From Powellomyces hirtus (lineage: Eukaryota; Chytridiomycota; Chytridiomycetes; Spizellomycetales; Powellomycetaceae), in the NCBI GenBank assembly GCA_025526995.1, contig JAHLKG010000008.1, positions 434,001 to 498,000 on the forward strand: a stretch of DNA of 64,000 bases. The letters are read 5' to 3'. The translations under genes and the position numbers were made by a program. This document shows, one piece after another, positions 34,762 through 46,049 of this stretch (positions within the stretch are counted from its first letter, which is position 1; each line of letters begins with the position of its first letter). The notes under the pieces were generated by a model. It did no database searches. It was given only the letters and a program-made list of their open reading frames with translations, and was not told where the DNA came from.

Positions 34762-37720
34762 TCAGAATTCCTGTAGTCCCCAGTTCGTGCGGTTAGTTTC
34801 GCCACCCAACAATAATGGAGCGCGGAAGGAAAGCCTTACCCAGTCTGGTTCGGTGTCCATAGCCCACTTGAATTTGGCTACAAGAGTCTTATTGAAGACT
34901 TTTTCCAAAGGCACATTGTACTTGCGGCACCAGGCCGCCGATATACGCGGGTCGATGTAGTTAATCTTCGAGGTTCCGAGCGCAGTTTCCTTGTTCTCGT
35001 CCTAAAAAGAACCATTTGAAACTGATTGGGAATGGCGAGCACAGAGCGACACATATACTGCGCCACCGCATCAAGCCGGCAACCAGTGCCTTGATCTCAA
35101 ACTCCTTTGCTGGTCTTACCTTGTCAATCAGAAGCATCTTCTGACCTTGTATTTTCTCGGTCAGTAAAAGGCGTTTCTTGTCGAGTTTCTCAACCGACGT
35201 ATTCCTGGCTTTCGGGGCGGTCTCTGGCATCGATTTAAGCGGCTTCAACCCTTCCGCTACCCGCTTCTCGTTGTCCTTCTCCAGCTTGACGGCAAGTCTC
35301 TCCTGCTCCTTTTCGGCGAGGAATTGCTTGTGAGAGGCGATGAATTCCTCATCAAGGTCGCTTTCTGCCTCAACAAGCTCTGGACGTTTCTTTTTCAGTT
35401 TCGGTTCAAGCTCCAGAATTTCCTTGCTCACGAGCATACGTTCGTATTTGAGAGCACGGATCTGTAAAATGGCCAAAAATGTTAAGTAGGCGGGTAAACA
35501 TCATAGGATCAACTATTCAACTGAGAAACGACGCAGCGCGGTCTACTCACTCAAGTCACTGACAACGTACCTTTTGTTTTATCTTATCGATTTGACCGGA
35601 ATGACCTTTTGGAACTGCACGCTGATGGTTACATAACTTCGCAACCCGTCTATTAGCGCGCTGATAAGCGAGGATCTTCTCGGCCACGGTCCCATTCTCT
35701 GGTGTTGCCTGCAACTCCTCTTGGAACGTGAAAGAGGCATTGTATGTACGGAACACTTTGGCAGTAAGTCCCGGCATGTACGTCGCGAGGTGTTTGTTCA
35801 AGCCCGATGTCTAGATATAACCGTCAGAAATTGGGATCTGCACAGCGAAGAAAACTGCAATAAAGGAAGATTGATCAAGTGTACTTACGTTCAGGCGATC
35901 GAAAAGATCGTCCCCTTCCTTCTTTGGCGCCTTTTTGAATAACTTCAAATTCTTGAAGACTTGCAGGTCAACGTCGAGTTCGTTGTAATATCTAATCGAG
36001 TCCTTTCCCAGAAAGTCGAAGATAACCTTGTTGGGAGGCTCTAGGCAGATGTGCTCAAAGCGAAGAGAACAACAACCCACGGTATCCGCTTCGTCCTCCC
36101 CCTTTTCATTTCCAGCTCTCAAAGCCAATCTGTCAATGAAATACATCGCAGTGGCTCTTTGTCGAGTGGCCATCGCTTTGTCTTTCAACTCTCGTGTATA
36201 GTCCTTCCGGATTCCATGCACGAGACTCTGAACATTGCAGATGTGAGCTTGGGACAAGTTGGCTCGGAGCGTGAGGGACGATAAAGCGTGATCTTACCTT
36301 CAAACTCCGCGCCTTCTCGAACTTTTTCAAATCGCTCTGACCTTTCAGCGACGAATTTGCCGCTAGGAAGATGTATTTGATGGACTCATTCACGTTTTCC
36401 TTCCACATGGCAAGCCAAGTGACCGTGTTATCATGCGTCACCTCGCCCCACTTGTGGCCTTCAGGCGGTTCGGGCACCTTTGCACCTTCCCCGATATTGA
36501 TAGTGACCTGCTCTGGAGCAACGCGGGTTTTCAGAAACCCGGTTTTGGGATGTTCACCACGACCACGGAAGAGTCCTGGAGGCTCAATGCGGTAGTTGCC
36601 CACTTTCTCCTTTCTGCCGTCCAGGAACGCGACTCCGTACTTTTCATCCAGCTTCATTTTGTCTTCCTTGATCCTCAGCTTCTCTTCCTTAGTCAAGTTC
36701 TTCTTTCTTTCCTTCTCTTGATTTACATATTCGGCAATAGGAGAAAAATCGCATAACTCAAACTTTTTGATTGGCGGTTTCTGAATGATATGGGCATTCA
36801 ATATACCAGAATGCTGCAACGTATCCCGGTCACATGCTCCAGATCTCACCTTTTTCTGTTTCGCCAACACGGCAAGGAAATCTTTGAAGAAGTTCTTCTG
36901 GAAAGTGACGTTGGTCTCCCAGTCCGTTCCTAGGATTTGTGCATAGAATGTTGCGACCTCTTCCGCTTCGGGTTCCAAATCGACGTCCTGTCCTGTTGAT
37001 GCAAGATATGAGGCTAAGTTTTTCCACAACGGACGCGACTGTTTTGCCTACCATCATATTTCATCTTGATACCGTGAGGTTCATATGGAGGAGGGAACAA
37101 CGGCCCGTTGTGTTCCAAGGTCCGCCATTTGACCGAGTCATCCCGATCCTGTTCTAGCCACCATTTATGCTCCTCGTCATCGTCCTCCTTGACCTTTTTG
37201 CTGGGAGATTCCTTGACTGATTTTTTCTCGGTCTTTGCTTTCTTCTCCACCTTAACGTCGGCGTCAGCTTTGGCCGATCGAGGTCGCTTCTTCGCAGCAG
37301 GTGCCAGCTTTTCTCTTGTGACCGCTCCGTTCTTGCTAGCTGGCTTCGCAGCCGTTTTCGCGGCGGGTTTTGCGGCTCCGTTCGGTTCCTTCTTCAGCTT
37401 TTTCGCCTGCATCAACCAGACTGTCAGTTGTTTTCCTGTAAGCGTGCTTTGCATAGGCGCCGGCAAACTGACGTGCTGTGCGCTGGGCCCGGCAGGTCAA
37501 TTTTTGCGACCAATTTCCTTACCAAGGGAACGTCAGAATCGCTATCAGACGCGACCTCACTTTTGGGCCTTTTCTCAACAACAGCGGCAACCGGTGTCTT
37601 TCGCCGGGCAGACAACGGAGCATCCGAATCCGAGTCGCTTTTCGGCTCAGCTGTCGCCGCCGTGGCAGCTACAACAGCAGTGCGCGCGCCCAATGGCACG
37701 TCATCTTCGCTATCGGACAT
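34762..37720 (-). CDS. TOP1: DNA topoisomerase I (type IB)
   Basis: ATG at 37720 ([11 protein letters not shown]). Lys/Ser-rich N terminus, then the core: [92 protein letters not shown]. The five catalytic residues known in the human enzyme all have counterparts: Arg in [13 protein letters not shown], Lys in [11 protein letters not shown], Arg in [10 protein letters not shown], His in CNHQRAVPK, and the active-site Tyr in [12 protein letters not shown]. The last exon is only 9 nt (34770-34762) and encodes Glu-Phe-stop after a 69-nt intron (34839-34771), giving the family ending -DW-EF. It relaxes supercoils by transient single-strand nicks through a 3'-phosphotyrosine. Divergent from AlaRS, convergent with the Bye1-like gene. 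Confidence 0.96.
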
Positions 37721-38398
37721 CTTTGCTGATCCAATGAGAGGAGATCGTTTCAGCTGCAAAGCAATGTACCGGGCAGTGCGCGTTTCGTCTGGAAAATGGC
37801 CACCGGTTCGACCGCGTTCGGTTCAAAGACACGCACTGGACAGACAACCAGTAGTGTCTACTGTGTGATATGTCGCCAGACTTTGTCGGCAACTCGAGAT
37901 GGGATGCGAGGCTTCAATGGACGTCGTTGAATTCTTCTCTGACGGTTGGTTCAGACAACCAGAAAGCAGCGTGCAGATGAACCAGTGAACAGGAACTGTG
38001 AGGAAGAAAGCCTTGTTTTGCTGTCTGTGTACCTCTGGGCCGTGAACCCGTCGGCCTGTCAGTCCTTCAGTCGCTCTTGTTCCCAAGATTGCCGAGAAGA
38101 AACCGCGAGGACTTTTGACAATAATTTTGACGTTTGTTCGAGTCGGACGTGTTGTCTAGAAAGGCCCACAAATGTCTAGGAAGGCGCACCTGTGCTGTGC
38201 ATATCACATGACCTCACACGTGCACTCACATGAGCATATCTCAAGCCAGCTCAATCGATCCGCAAATCAGCCAACAGAGCCAACATTAGCCATTCATGTG
38301 AGTCATTGATGGACAATCACTGCGCCTTTTATCTGTCCGTCGTCGTTTGTGTGTGTTGAGTTTTCAAGATCCATCTCCTCCTCCTACTGGAAGAGTGC

Positions 38399-41300
38399 AT
38401 GAGTACCTTGTTCAAACCCCTCGTACAAAGCTCAAAAACCACAGCAAATTTCACTCTAAATCTGCTGCTGCCGCTTGCATCTGTCAGGCCTTGTCCTCGC
38501 CCAGTTGCTCGAACTCGCCGCTTCCTTGCATTTCCGCTAATCCCATCTTGCTACACCTCCACAATGTCCTCATCACAGCCAGAATGGACGGTCCAGAAGA
38601 CCCGCCAAACTTTCCTGGATTTCTTTCAGAAAAATCAGCACGCCATTGTGCCTTCTTCTTCCACAATTCCTCACGACGACCCAACTTTGCTCTTCGCAAA
38701 CTCAGGAATGAACCAGGTAAACAAGCAAGTTTAGGATCAGTCAAAAAGCCTGGAGGGAGCAGGAATGGAGATGAAGCAGAGGCGGACGAAGTTCTGGAAA
38801 TATGGGAAAGGAGGCAACCGCAGATCCTAAAGATGTTGGACCGATGGAGCCATCTGTCTTGGCAAATTGTTGCTCGAACATTTTGGCTATGTGGTTGGCG
38901 GGACGCTTTCTACAAAACGAGTGGCGGCAGGCGAAGGTTTTCAACAAGCAGAGCTCGATTTGTTAGTTTGAGACTGTTTGCTCCTTTTTCTGTGGAACCG
39001 AGCCAAGTGCTCGTATGTCATTGTCAAGCAAGACGAAGGGCGCTTTCTGCAGAGGAGGAGGTATCCCTGTCCGGAAATGACCGGAATATGGTTGCGTTGC
39101 AAGATAATCTATTTTCCTGTCCCGTTTTGTGGTCATTTGTCGGCCTCGCTCTGCTGAGATTTTGCTGACCCAATCCATTCCACAGTTCAAGCCTATCTTC
39201 CTGGGTACTGTTGACCTGAACTCTGACTATGGCAAGCTCAAGCGTGCCGCGGATACGCAAAAATGCATCCGAGCGGGCGGCAAGCACAACGATCTGGAAG
39301 ATGTCGGCAAGGACACCTACCACCATACATTCTTCGAGATGGTCGGAAACTGGTCTTTCGGTGATTATTTCAAGAAGGAAGCCATCGCCATGGCATGGGA
39401 ACTGCTGACCAAGGTGTACGGGCTTCCCGCGGACCGTCTGTACGTTACCTACTTTGGTGGTGATGCGGTCATGAAGCTTGCGCCCGATGAAGAGGCCAAG
39501 AAAATGTGGCTGGACATTGGCGTGCCTGAAGATCACATTTTACCCGGCGATAGCAAAGACAACTTCTGGGAAATGGGTGACCAGGGACCATGCGGACCGT
39601 GCAGTGAGATCCACTTCGATCGCATTGGAGGCCGAAATGCGTCGCACTTGGTCAACATGGACGACCCGGATGTTCTCGAGATTTGGAACCTAGTGTTCAT
39701 GCAGTTCAACCGTGAGCAGGACCGCTCCCTGAGACCGCTGCCCAACAAGCACATCGACACCGGAATGGGTCTTGAGCGATTGGTCTCGATCCTGCAGGAC
39801 AAGCGATCGAACTACGACACAGACGTCTTCACCGGACTCTTTGCCGCCATTCAGAAGCTTACCGGTGCGCGCCTATACACAGGTAAACTTGGCGCTGAGG
39901 ACGCTGACGGCATCGACACGGCCTACCGGGTTGTGGCTGATCACATCAGGACCTTGACATTCGCCATCAGCGACGGTGGCATGCCCTCTAATGAAGGCCG
40001 TGGTTACGTGCTCCGACGGATCATCAGACGCGCTGCCCGCTTCGTCCGCAATAAATTCAACACGCCAATTGACAAATTCTTCTCCCGCCTTGTGGACACT
40101 GTCATTGCGGAAATGGGCGGTGCATTCCCGGAGATCACTAGACGCGTAGATGATTTGAAGGAGGTTTTGGATGAGGAAGAGAAGAGCTTTGCCAAGACAT
40201 TGGATCGTGGGGAGAAGCTGTTCGGCGAATACCTTACCAAAGCGAAGGCCGAAAATGCCACTACGCTTAGCGGAGCCCTCGTGTGGCGTCTGTACGACAC
40301 GTACGGCTTCCCCGTCGATCTCACCCGCCTTATGGCCGAGGAGAATGGCCTGGTCGTCGATGAGCAGGACTTTGAGAAGGCTCAGGCCGCTGCCAAAGAG
40401 AGGTCAAAGGCCCGAAAGACCACCGGAGCCGCCGACACAGTGACTCTCAACATCCACGACCTTGGCGAGTTGCAGAAGAATGCCGATGTCTCCCCGACCG
40501 ATGATGTGTACAAGCACGGAACGGATGACATCAGCGCGCAAGTGAAAGCGATCTTTTTCAACGGCAAGTTTACCAGCTCTGTCAACAGCAGCGACGATGC
40601 CACCCGATTTGGAGTTGTTTTGGACAAGACCAACTTCTACGCTGAACAGGGTGGTCAGACCTACGACACCGGCTCTATCACCATCGACGACCAGACAGAG
40701 TTTTACGTCGAGGACGTCCAGCCTTTCGGTGGCTACGTTCTCCATATTGGTTACCTGAAGTACGGTTCCCTCTCCGTAGGCAACACGGTCAACTGCTCGT
40801 ACGACGAGCTCCGCCGCTGGCCCATCCGCAACAACCACACCGCCACCCACATTCTCAACTTTGCCCTCCGCGAAGTCCTTGGCGACGTTGTCGACCAGAA
40901 GGGATCTCTCGTTGCTCCAGAAAAGCTCCGTTTCGATTTCTCCGCCAAGAACGGACCCACAATCGACCAGCTCACCACCATCGAAGACATCTGCAACGAC
41001 TTCATCAAGAAGAACCTTAAAATGTACGCAAAGGATGTTGATCTCCAGAAGGCTAAGAACATCAATGGCCTGCGTGCCGTCTTTGGAGAGACCTACCCCG
41101 ACCCGGTCCGCGTTGTCTCCATCGGCCAGGACGTCGACAAGATGCTCGCCGACCCCTCTAACGAACTCTGGAGATCAACCTCCGTCGAATTCTGCGGAGG
41201 TACCCACGTCAAGCAGACGGGTGACATCAAGCGGTGCACGATCCTCGAAGAGTCGTCCATCTCCAAAGGTATCCGCCGTATCGTCGCCGTCACCGGTGAG

Positions 41301-41975
41301 GAAGCCCACGAAACCCAACGCCTCGCGGACGAATTCGAGAAGCGCGTCAAGCAGCTTGCTGCCACCAAGGTCGAGAACATGGAGCAGGGCATCAAGACTC
41401 TGTCCAAGGATCTCGATGAAACTACCCTCCCCGTCCTCCGCAAGCACCACCTCCGCACCACCTTTGCCCAGCTTAAGAAGACGTTCGACGATGCTGACAA
41501 GGCCAGGAAGGCGCGTGAGATGAAGGAGGCTGCCGAACGCGTCAAGAACTACTTTGAGCAGAACCCGGAGCAGAACTTCCTGGTTGAGGTGCTCCCATAC
41601 GGTGGAAACGGAAAGGTAACATTCCCTCCATCAATATCACAAAATGCATCATACTAAACGATTGTCTTCTCCCCGTAGGCCCTCGCCAAGGCCATCGAGC
41701 AGGTCAAAGCTCTCAAGACCAAAGCCGCGCTTCTCATCACCGTCGACGCCACCACCAACAAGGTATCCCACCAGTGCGTCGTCCCTGCGGCGTTCGTCAC
41801 GGGCAACAACCTCAAGGCCACTGAATGGGCCCAAGTCGTCACTGAACAAGTTGGCGGCAAACACGGCGGCAAAGATGAGGCCGCCGCGGGTGCCGGAAAC
41901 AAGCCGGAAAATGCGCACGCCGCAAAGGACCTTGCGATCGAGTTTGCGAAGCTGAAACTTGCTTCCGTCAACTAA
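38399..41975 (+). CDS. ALA1: Alanyl-tRNA synthetase, probably cytosolic and mitochondrial forms
   Basis: Exons 38399-38716, 39186-41615, 41679-41975. From the internal ATG at 38564 ([20 protein letters not shown]) it encodes 959 aa, the usual eukaryotic length. The upstream in-frame ATG at 38399 adds 55 residues that are basic and hydroxylated with no acidic residue (e.g. [18 protein letters not shown]), typical of a mitochondrial presequence. Class II catalytic core ([41 protein letters not shown]), editing-domain zinc site HTATH and CGGTH, and C-terminal oligomerisation/C-Ala part. Attaches Ala to tRNA-Ala and clears mischarged Ser/Gly. One gene making both forms by alternative start is known for yeast ALA1. 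Intron 1 is 469 nt; intron 2 (63 nt) has a TACTAAAC branch site. Confidence 0.95.
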
Positions 41976-42422
41976 AGTCTTAGGCTCTTCCACTATCCAT
42001 AACCATTTTCGAGCGAAAGCGATAGAATTGACCTCTCCCCCACCTTCCTGGTCAGTCCTGTCGTCTCTTCTGCTCTATCTACTTTGTATCTCTTTATCTC
42101 GTCTTTTTCCCATCATTCTTTGTCCTACCACGGTGATTCTCTAGAATAGAATGTAATTTTGCTTGCTTTTGTAAAACCGTTCTTGCCTCTTAAGATCACT
42201 GTGATTCAGGTACTCTTGCACGTCAAGGGAGCATCCAGCGGAAAGGTTGGCAAGTGGTCTACGGCCGAGAGAAAACGATGTTCTTGTTCTTACAATGACT
42301 GCTGCATTTCACTGCTCGACGAGTAGCTATGATATTGAGAGGAACAGGTGGTCCAGCAAGCGAGGATCCCAACAACAAACTAGGCGGTATTTTGGGTATC
42401 CCTATGTTTGCGGTACATTCAT
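41976..42422. other. Convergent intergenic region, AlaRS / gephyrin-like
   Basis: No gene seen; pyrimidine-rich just after the AlaRS stop. Confidence 0.5.
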
Positions 42423-44865
42423 TCACAGTAACCCTCTCACAAGGAACGCATCGACATAGGCGCCACGTTCCAGAAATCCTTGACCGGCGGGGACTTTAAG
42501 TAACGCATTAGAAGCACAAAGGTTCAGGACGCGAGAACTGCGTTGGGAGCCCGTACTGGTCGCGACGAATCTGTTTGTGTTGTTGGGTGATGATAATGAT
42601 GTGGTAGTGGTGGTGGCCAAAATTGGGGCGAGCGTGACGTGAGCGCGGTGATATTCGGGGCGTTCCGGGTCGAGCGGGATGCGGTCGGCGAGCTGGACGA
42701 GGACAGAAGATAGGAACTATGTGTTAGTGAAGTGTTTGCGGGGTGATTGTGCAGGCGGCGAATGTGGCGTAAGCGTTATATGTTTTTACCTCCACTTTGA
42801 GTGTTGGCGCGAGGACGGTTGGGTCGCCCGCCATTTTGCGGAGCGCGGGGAGGACGAACAAGGTGAAGGTGACGGCGACCGAGGCCGGGTTTCCCGGAAG
42901 AGCAAACACCAGCTTTGTTGTGGTTGTGTTTGTTTCCGCGTCGGTGTGGGTCAGCGTTGCAAACGTGGTCGGTTTCCTGCCATGTGCGCGTTGAGTGAGA
43001 AGCCGTGAAGTGGTTGCTGTTTCATCCTTTGCAAATCGTTGCTTACCCTGGTTTGATGTTGACACGACCAAAATGGATGGTCGCGCCCAGAGCTTTCTCA
43101 AGCACCGGTTTCAGAAGATCCATCTCGCCCATGGAGACGCCGCCAGTGGTGATGAGGACGTCCGCCGAGTCTAGCGCAGCGCGGATGGAGCCCGCAAGTT
43201 CCGGGGCGCTGTCTTTAGCAGTGTTCATTATAGTCGCCGGGAATCTTTCCTCGCGCAGGGCATTCAGCAAAAAGTACTTGTTCGAGTCACGCGTGTGGCC
43301 AGGTTGCAGATTCTTTTCGGCTGGGTCGGCAATTTCGTTGCCTGTGGAGAGGACAACGACTTTTGGTTTCGCGACCACATCAATCTCGTTGGTGGCGGCG
43401 CCGACGGAGGCGAGGAGGGCGAGTTCGGCAGGTGAAAGGCGTGCGCCGCGGGGCAGCACTTTGGTTCCTTTCGCGACATCGGAGCCGATTTCGCGGACAT
43501 TGGTGCCAGGCACAAGGAGCGGTGTGTTGGTGCCGTGTAGTTGGACAAAGTTCTCAGTGAGCCCGTCTGGGGACGCTTGAATTAGAGTTGTGTCTTCGAC
43601 CATTATGACGCCGGTTGCTCCGGGAGGTAGTGGGGCGCCGGTTGTGATGCGCGCAATCTGGCCTGCCGCCAAGGGCGTGCTGGCGGGGGAATGTGTGGAG
43701 CCGGCCGTTGTGTTTGAGATCACGGGGTAAACCCCTGGACCATCGGTGCCTTAATGATAGAAGGAACATGAGCTTAGATAGTAGGTGAGATGTGGACAAA
43801 GCCATACCAGTTACGGCATATCCGTCTACGATGGAAGCTCTAAAGCTTGGAACGTCTTCCGCGGCACATACGTCATTGGCAAGCACATATCCTAAGGAAT
43901 CCACGAGGGTCCGTTTCACCGATGAGAGCTGTTTCGCATGCATCAGGACGGTAGCCAGGGCATCGTCAAAGGACACCATCGGGTATGGTGACGTGCGAGC
44001 ACGGTGCGCTACGGGGACGGCAACATCATCACCGTCTTTGCTATGGGATGCGTGCTGATGACTAGAAGTTGTTCGTGCACATCCGTGATGCGGTTGACGG
44101 TGGGCATGCTGGTGATGGTGATGATGGTGGTGGTGGCGGTGCTTGGTATCCTCTGCAGCTGCAGCGTCGTTGATCTTCTTGTGAGTGTCGCCCGCAGCAC
44201 GAGTGTCGCCTCGGGCGAGATCGACGGCGTGCGGGAGAACCATCAGCAACGCCTCGAGGTTCTCCGTGCTTCCTTTGGTGCTTCCAGGCAATGTGACGAT
44301 GACGGATTTGCCGCGGATGCCACAAACAGGCCGCGAGAGAGCTGCCATAGGTGTCTTTTCCAACGACGTCGTCACCATTGCAATGCTCAAGCCCGGAGCG
44401 AGTCGGTCGACAAGTCCTGTTATGGCCTGCAGAGTGGCATCAGACCGAGCTCCAATTGGCTCCAACTTTTTGTCGGTCTCACCTCGGGAGTAACATCTCG
44501 CGGCGAGAATCCGGTGCCACCCGTCGTCAGAACAAGATCAACCTTTTCCTCATCCACCAGTCGCTTTACCAGAGCTTGGATCGCGTCGACTTCGTCCGGG
44601 ACAACGTGCGGATTCCCGTCGTTGACCACCTCCCAATTTTCAACGACAAGCATTTGGATGAGAGCGGGACCGCTACGATCTTCGGCCTGGCTGGCAGCCA
44701 CGCGGTCACTGACTGGGAGTCAACACATTAGTACTTGTTTTTTCAACCAGTGAACCACCGGTCTCGACGAGGGGCGACAATTGTTCACACCTCAAAGCAC
44801 ACCGCACCTGTGATGACCGCACAAGAGAGCCTACGAGTGACCCCCTCCACCGTTTTTGCGGCCAT
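42423..44865 (-). CDS. Gephyrin-type molybdenum cofactor synthase (MogA-MoeA fusion)
   Basis: ATG at 44865 ([15 protein letters not shown]), first intron splitting Val-Ser of VSDRVAA. The N-terminal MogA/MoaB domain has [16 protein letters not shown] and [15 protein letters not shown]. The C-terminal MoeA domain has [52 protein letters not shown] and [12 protein letters not shown], ending with the MoeA C-terminal beta domain to the stop at 42423. The G-then-E order is that of animal gephyrin, the reverse of plant Cnx1. MogA adenylylates molybdopterin and MoeA inserts molybdate, yielding Moco for enzymes such as nitrate reductase or sulphite oxidase. The linker is strikingly His-rich ([19 protein letters not shown]). 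Confidence 0.93.
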
Positions 44866-45131
44866 GGTCTGATATATGTTTGAATGAAGAGCGACTCAAA
44901 TGCTTGCGACACTTCAAAATATTGGTAGTTGGGTTTTCCCGAAATGGAGGTTTGGCTGCAGATGAATGATGAATCACGATCATCTTCCAATTCTTCATGA
45001 AGGTCATTTTGGGCTTTATGGAGTTACGAACGCGTCCAAAAATCCACGCGCGGTTGGAATCGGCCGTCGTTGAGGCCCGATATCGCCGAGTTCATTGTCA
45101 AACTTCTTATGGAACATTTGCCAATCGTACA

Positions 45132-46049
45132 CTATCTCCAATTCATCGGATTGGATGCAGGAGTTGGGAAGAATACTCTTGGGATGCTCAGCGAGGCTCG
45201 CCCCACAAGCGTCAACTTGGATTTGGAGACATCCAAAGCTTTTATCCCCAAGTTCTTTTGTACTGCTTCAGAAAGTGCTACGGCTACGTCATCCTCGATG
45301 GTGCACGAGTTGAGGATGAGAATTTGAAGGTGATAACGTTCCAAAGATTTGGCGACAGTCCGGGAAACAAGTCCACCGTAAACTTCAATGCTTTCAATGG
45401 TGGCGTTACGAGATATAACCATCGCTAGGTGATCAAAGAAGCCGGGAACTTTTCCAGGAAACTGGCTGCAGTCGCCGAAAGTAGCGATTTTCACCTTGTT
45501 GTTGTGAGGAAGCATAAGTAGCATGGCTAGAGCATATGTTCAAGAGGTGCCGAAAGAGAGTTGTCCGTGACCTTTGGAAACGTGACGAAATTGTATTGTA
45601 TACAGGTTGTCCCCAGTTATGATCCCATGTCCGTAGATGAGTTCATCATAATTGCTCAACCGCTGCGGGAGATCGGATCCCAGTGGAACTCCGACATTTT
45701 TGTCGAGTTTTGCAGCTGAGGCAACAAGTTTATCGTGTTCTTCCTTAGTTTGCTGTAGCACGGCCTTGGTGGCCTCCAGTTCGCCTTGCGTGTCTTTCAG
45801 CCGGGCTTCCAGAGCAAACAAACGTTCGTAGATCACCGCATGATCTTCGCTGTCAGGAGGTTCGGATCCCGCTGTGAGTGATTTTGCGCCTGCAATATCG
45901 CGGCTGTATGGCGGCGGCTGAACTTTGGTAAATTTGTTGGCATGTTTTGCATGGAGAACTGAGGAGGGCGGGAGTTCATCAGACGAGCTTATAAGTCTCT
46001 GATGGCCAGAAGACGCACAATAATCTATTCCCGGCTTGCATTCACACAC
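45132..46049 (-). CDS. LRR-like protein with N-terminal coiled coil, gene model uncertain
   Basis: The upstream part contains a coiled coil (YERLFALEARLKDTQGELEA, TKAVLQQTKEEHDKL) and ends SKGHGQLSFGTS at a TGA (45540-45542). The same frame continues directly after the stop with leucine-rich repeats (ILILNSCTIEDDVAVALSEA, NLGIKALDVSKSKLTLVG) to 45132. A 50-nt intron beginning GTCACG and ending CTCTAG would remove the stop and join SK to AMLLMLP in frame; its donor is weak. The first residue of this frame is GTG at 46047-46049 and there is no ATG, so a 5' exon is missing. After 45132 another frame continues for about 40 codons. It may be a pseudogene. I do not recognise the specific family. 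Confidence 0.45.

Noticed and set aside
37108..37737. Long open frame on + strand opposite TOP1
   Set aside because: Antisense shadow of the Lys/Ser-rich TOP1 N terminus; no motif and wrong composition.
38347..39168. Open frame of 270 codons across AlaRS exon 1 and intron 1
   Set aside because: Starts without ATG, ends in the intron, no domain; the AlaRS reading is unambiguous.
41649..41993. Open frame opposite the AlaRS last exon
   Set aside because: Antisense shadow with no start context or domain.
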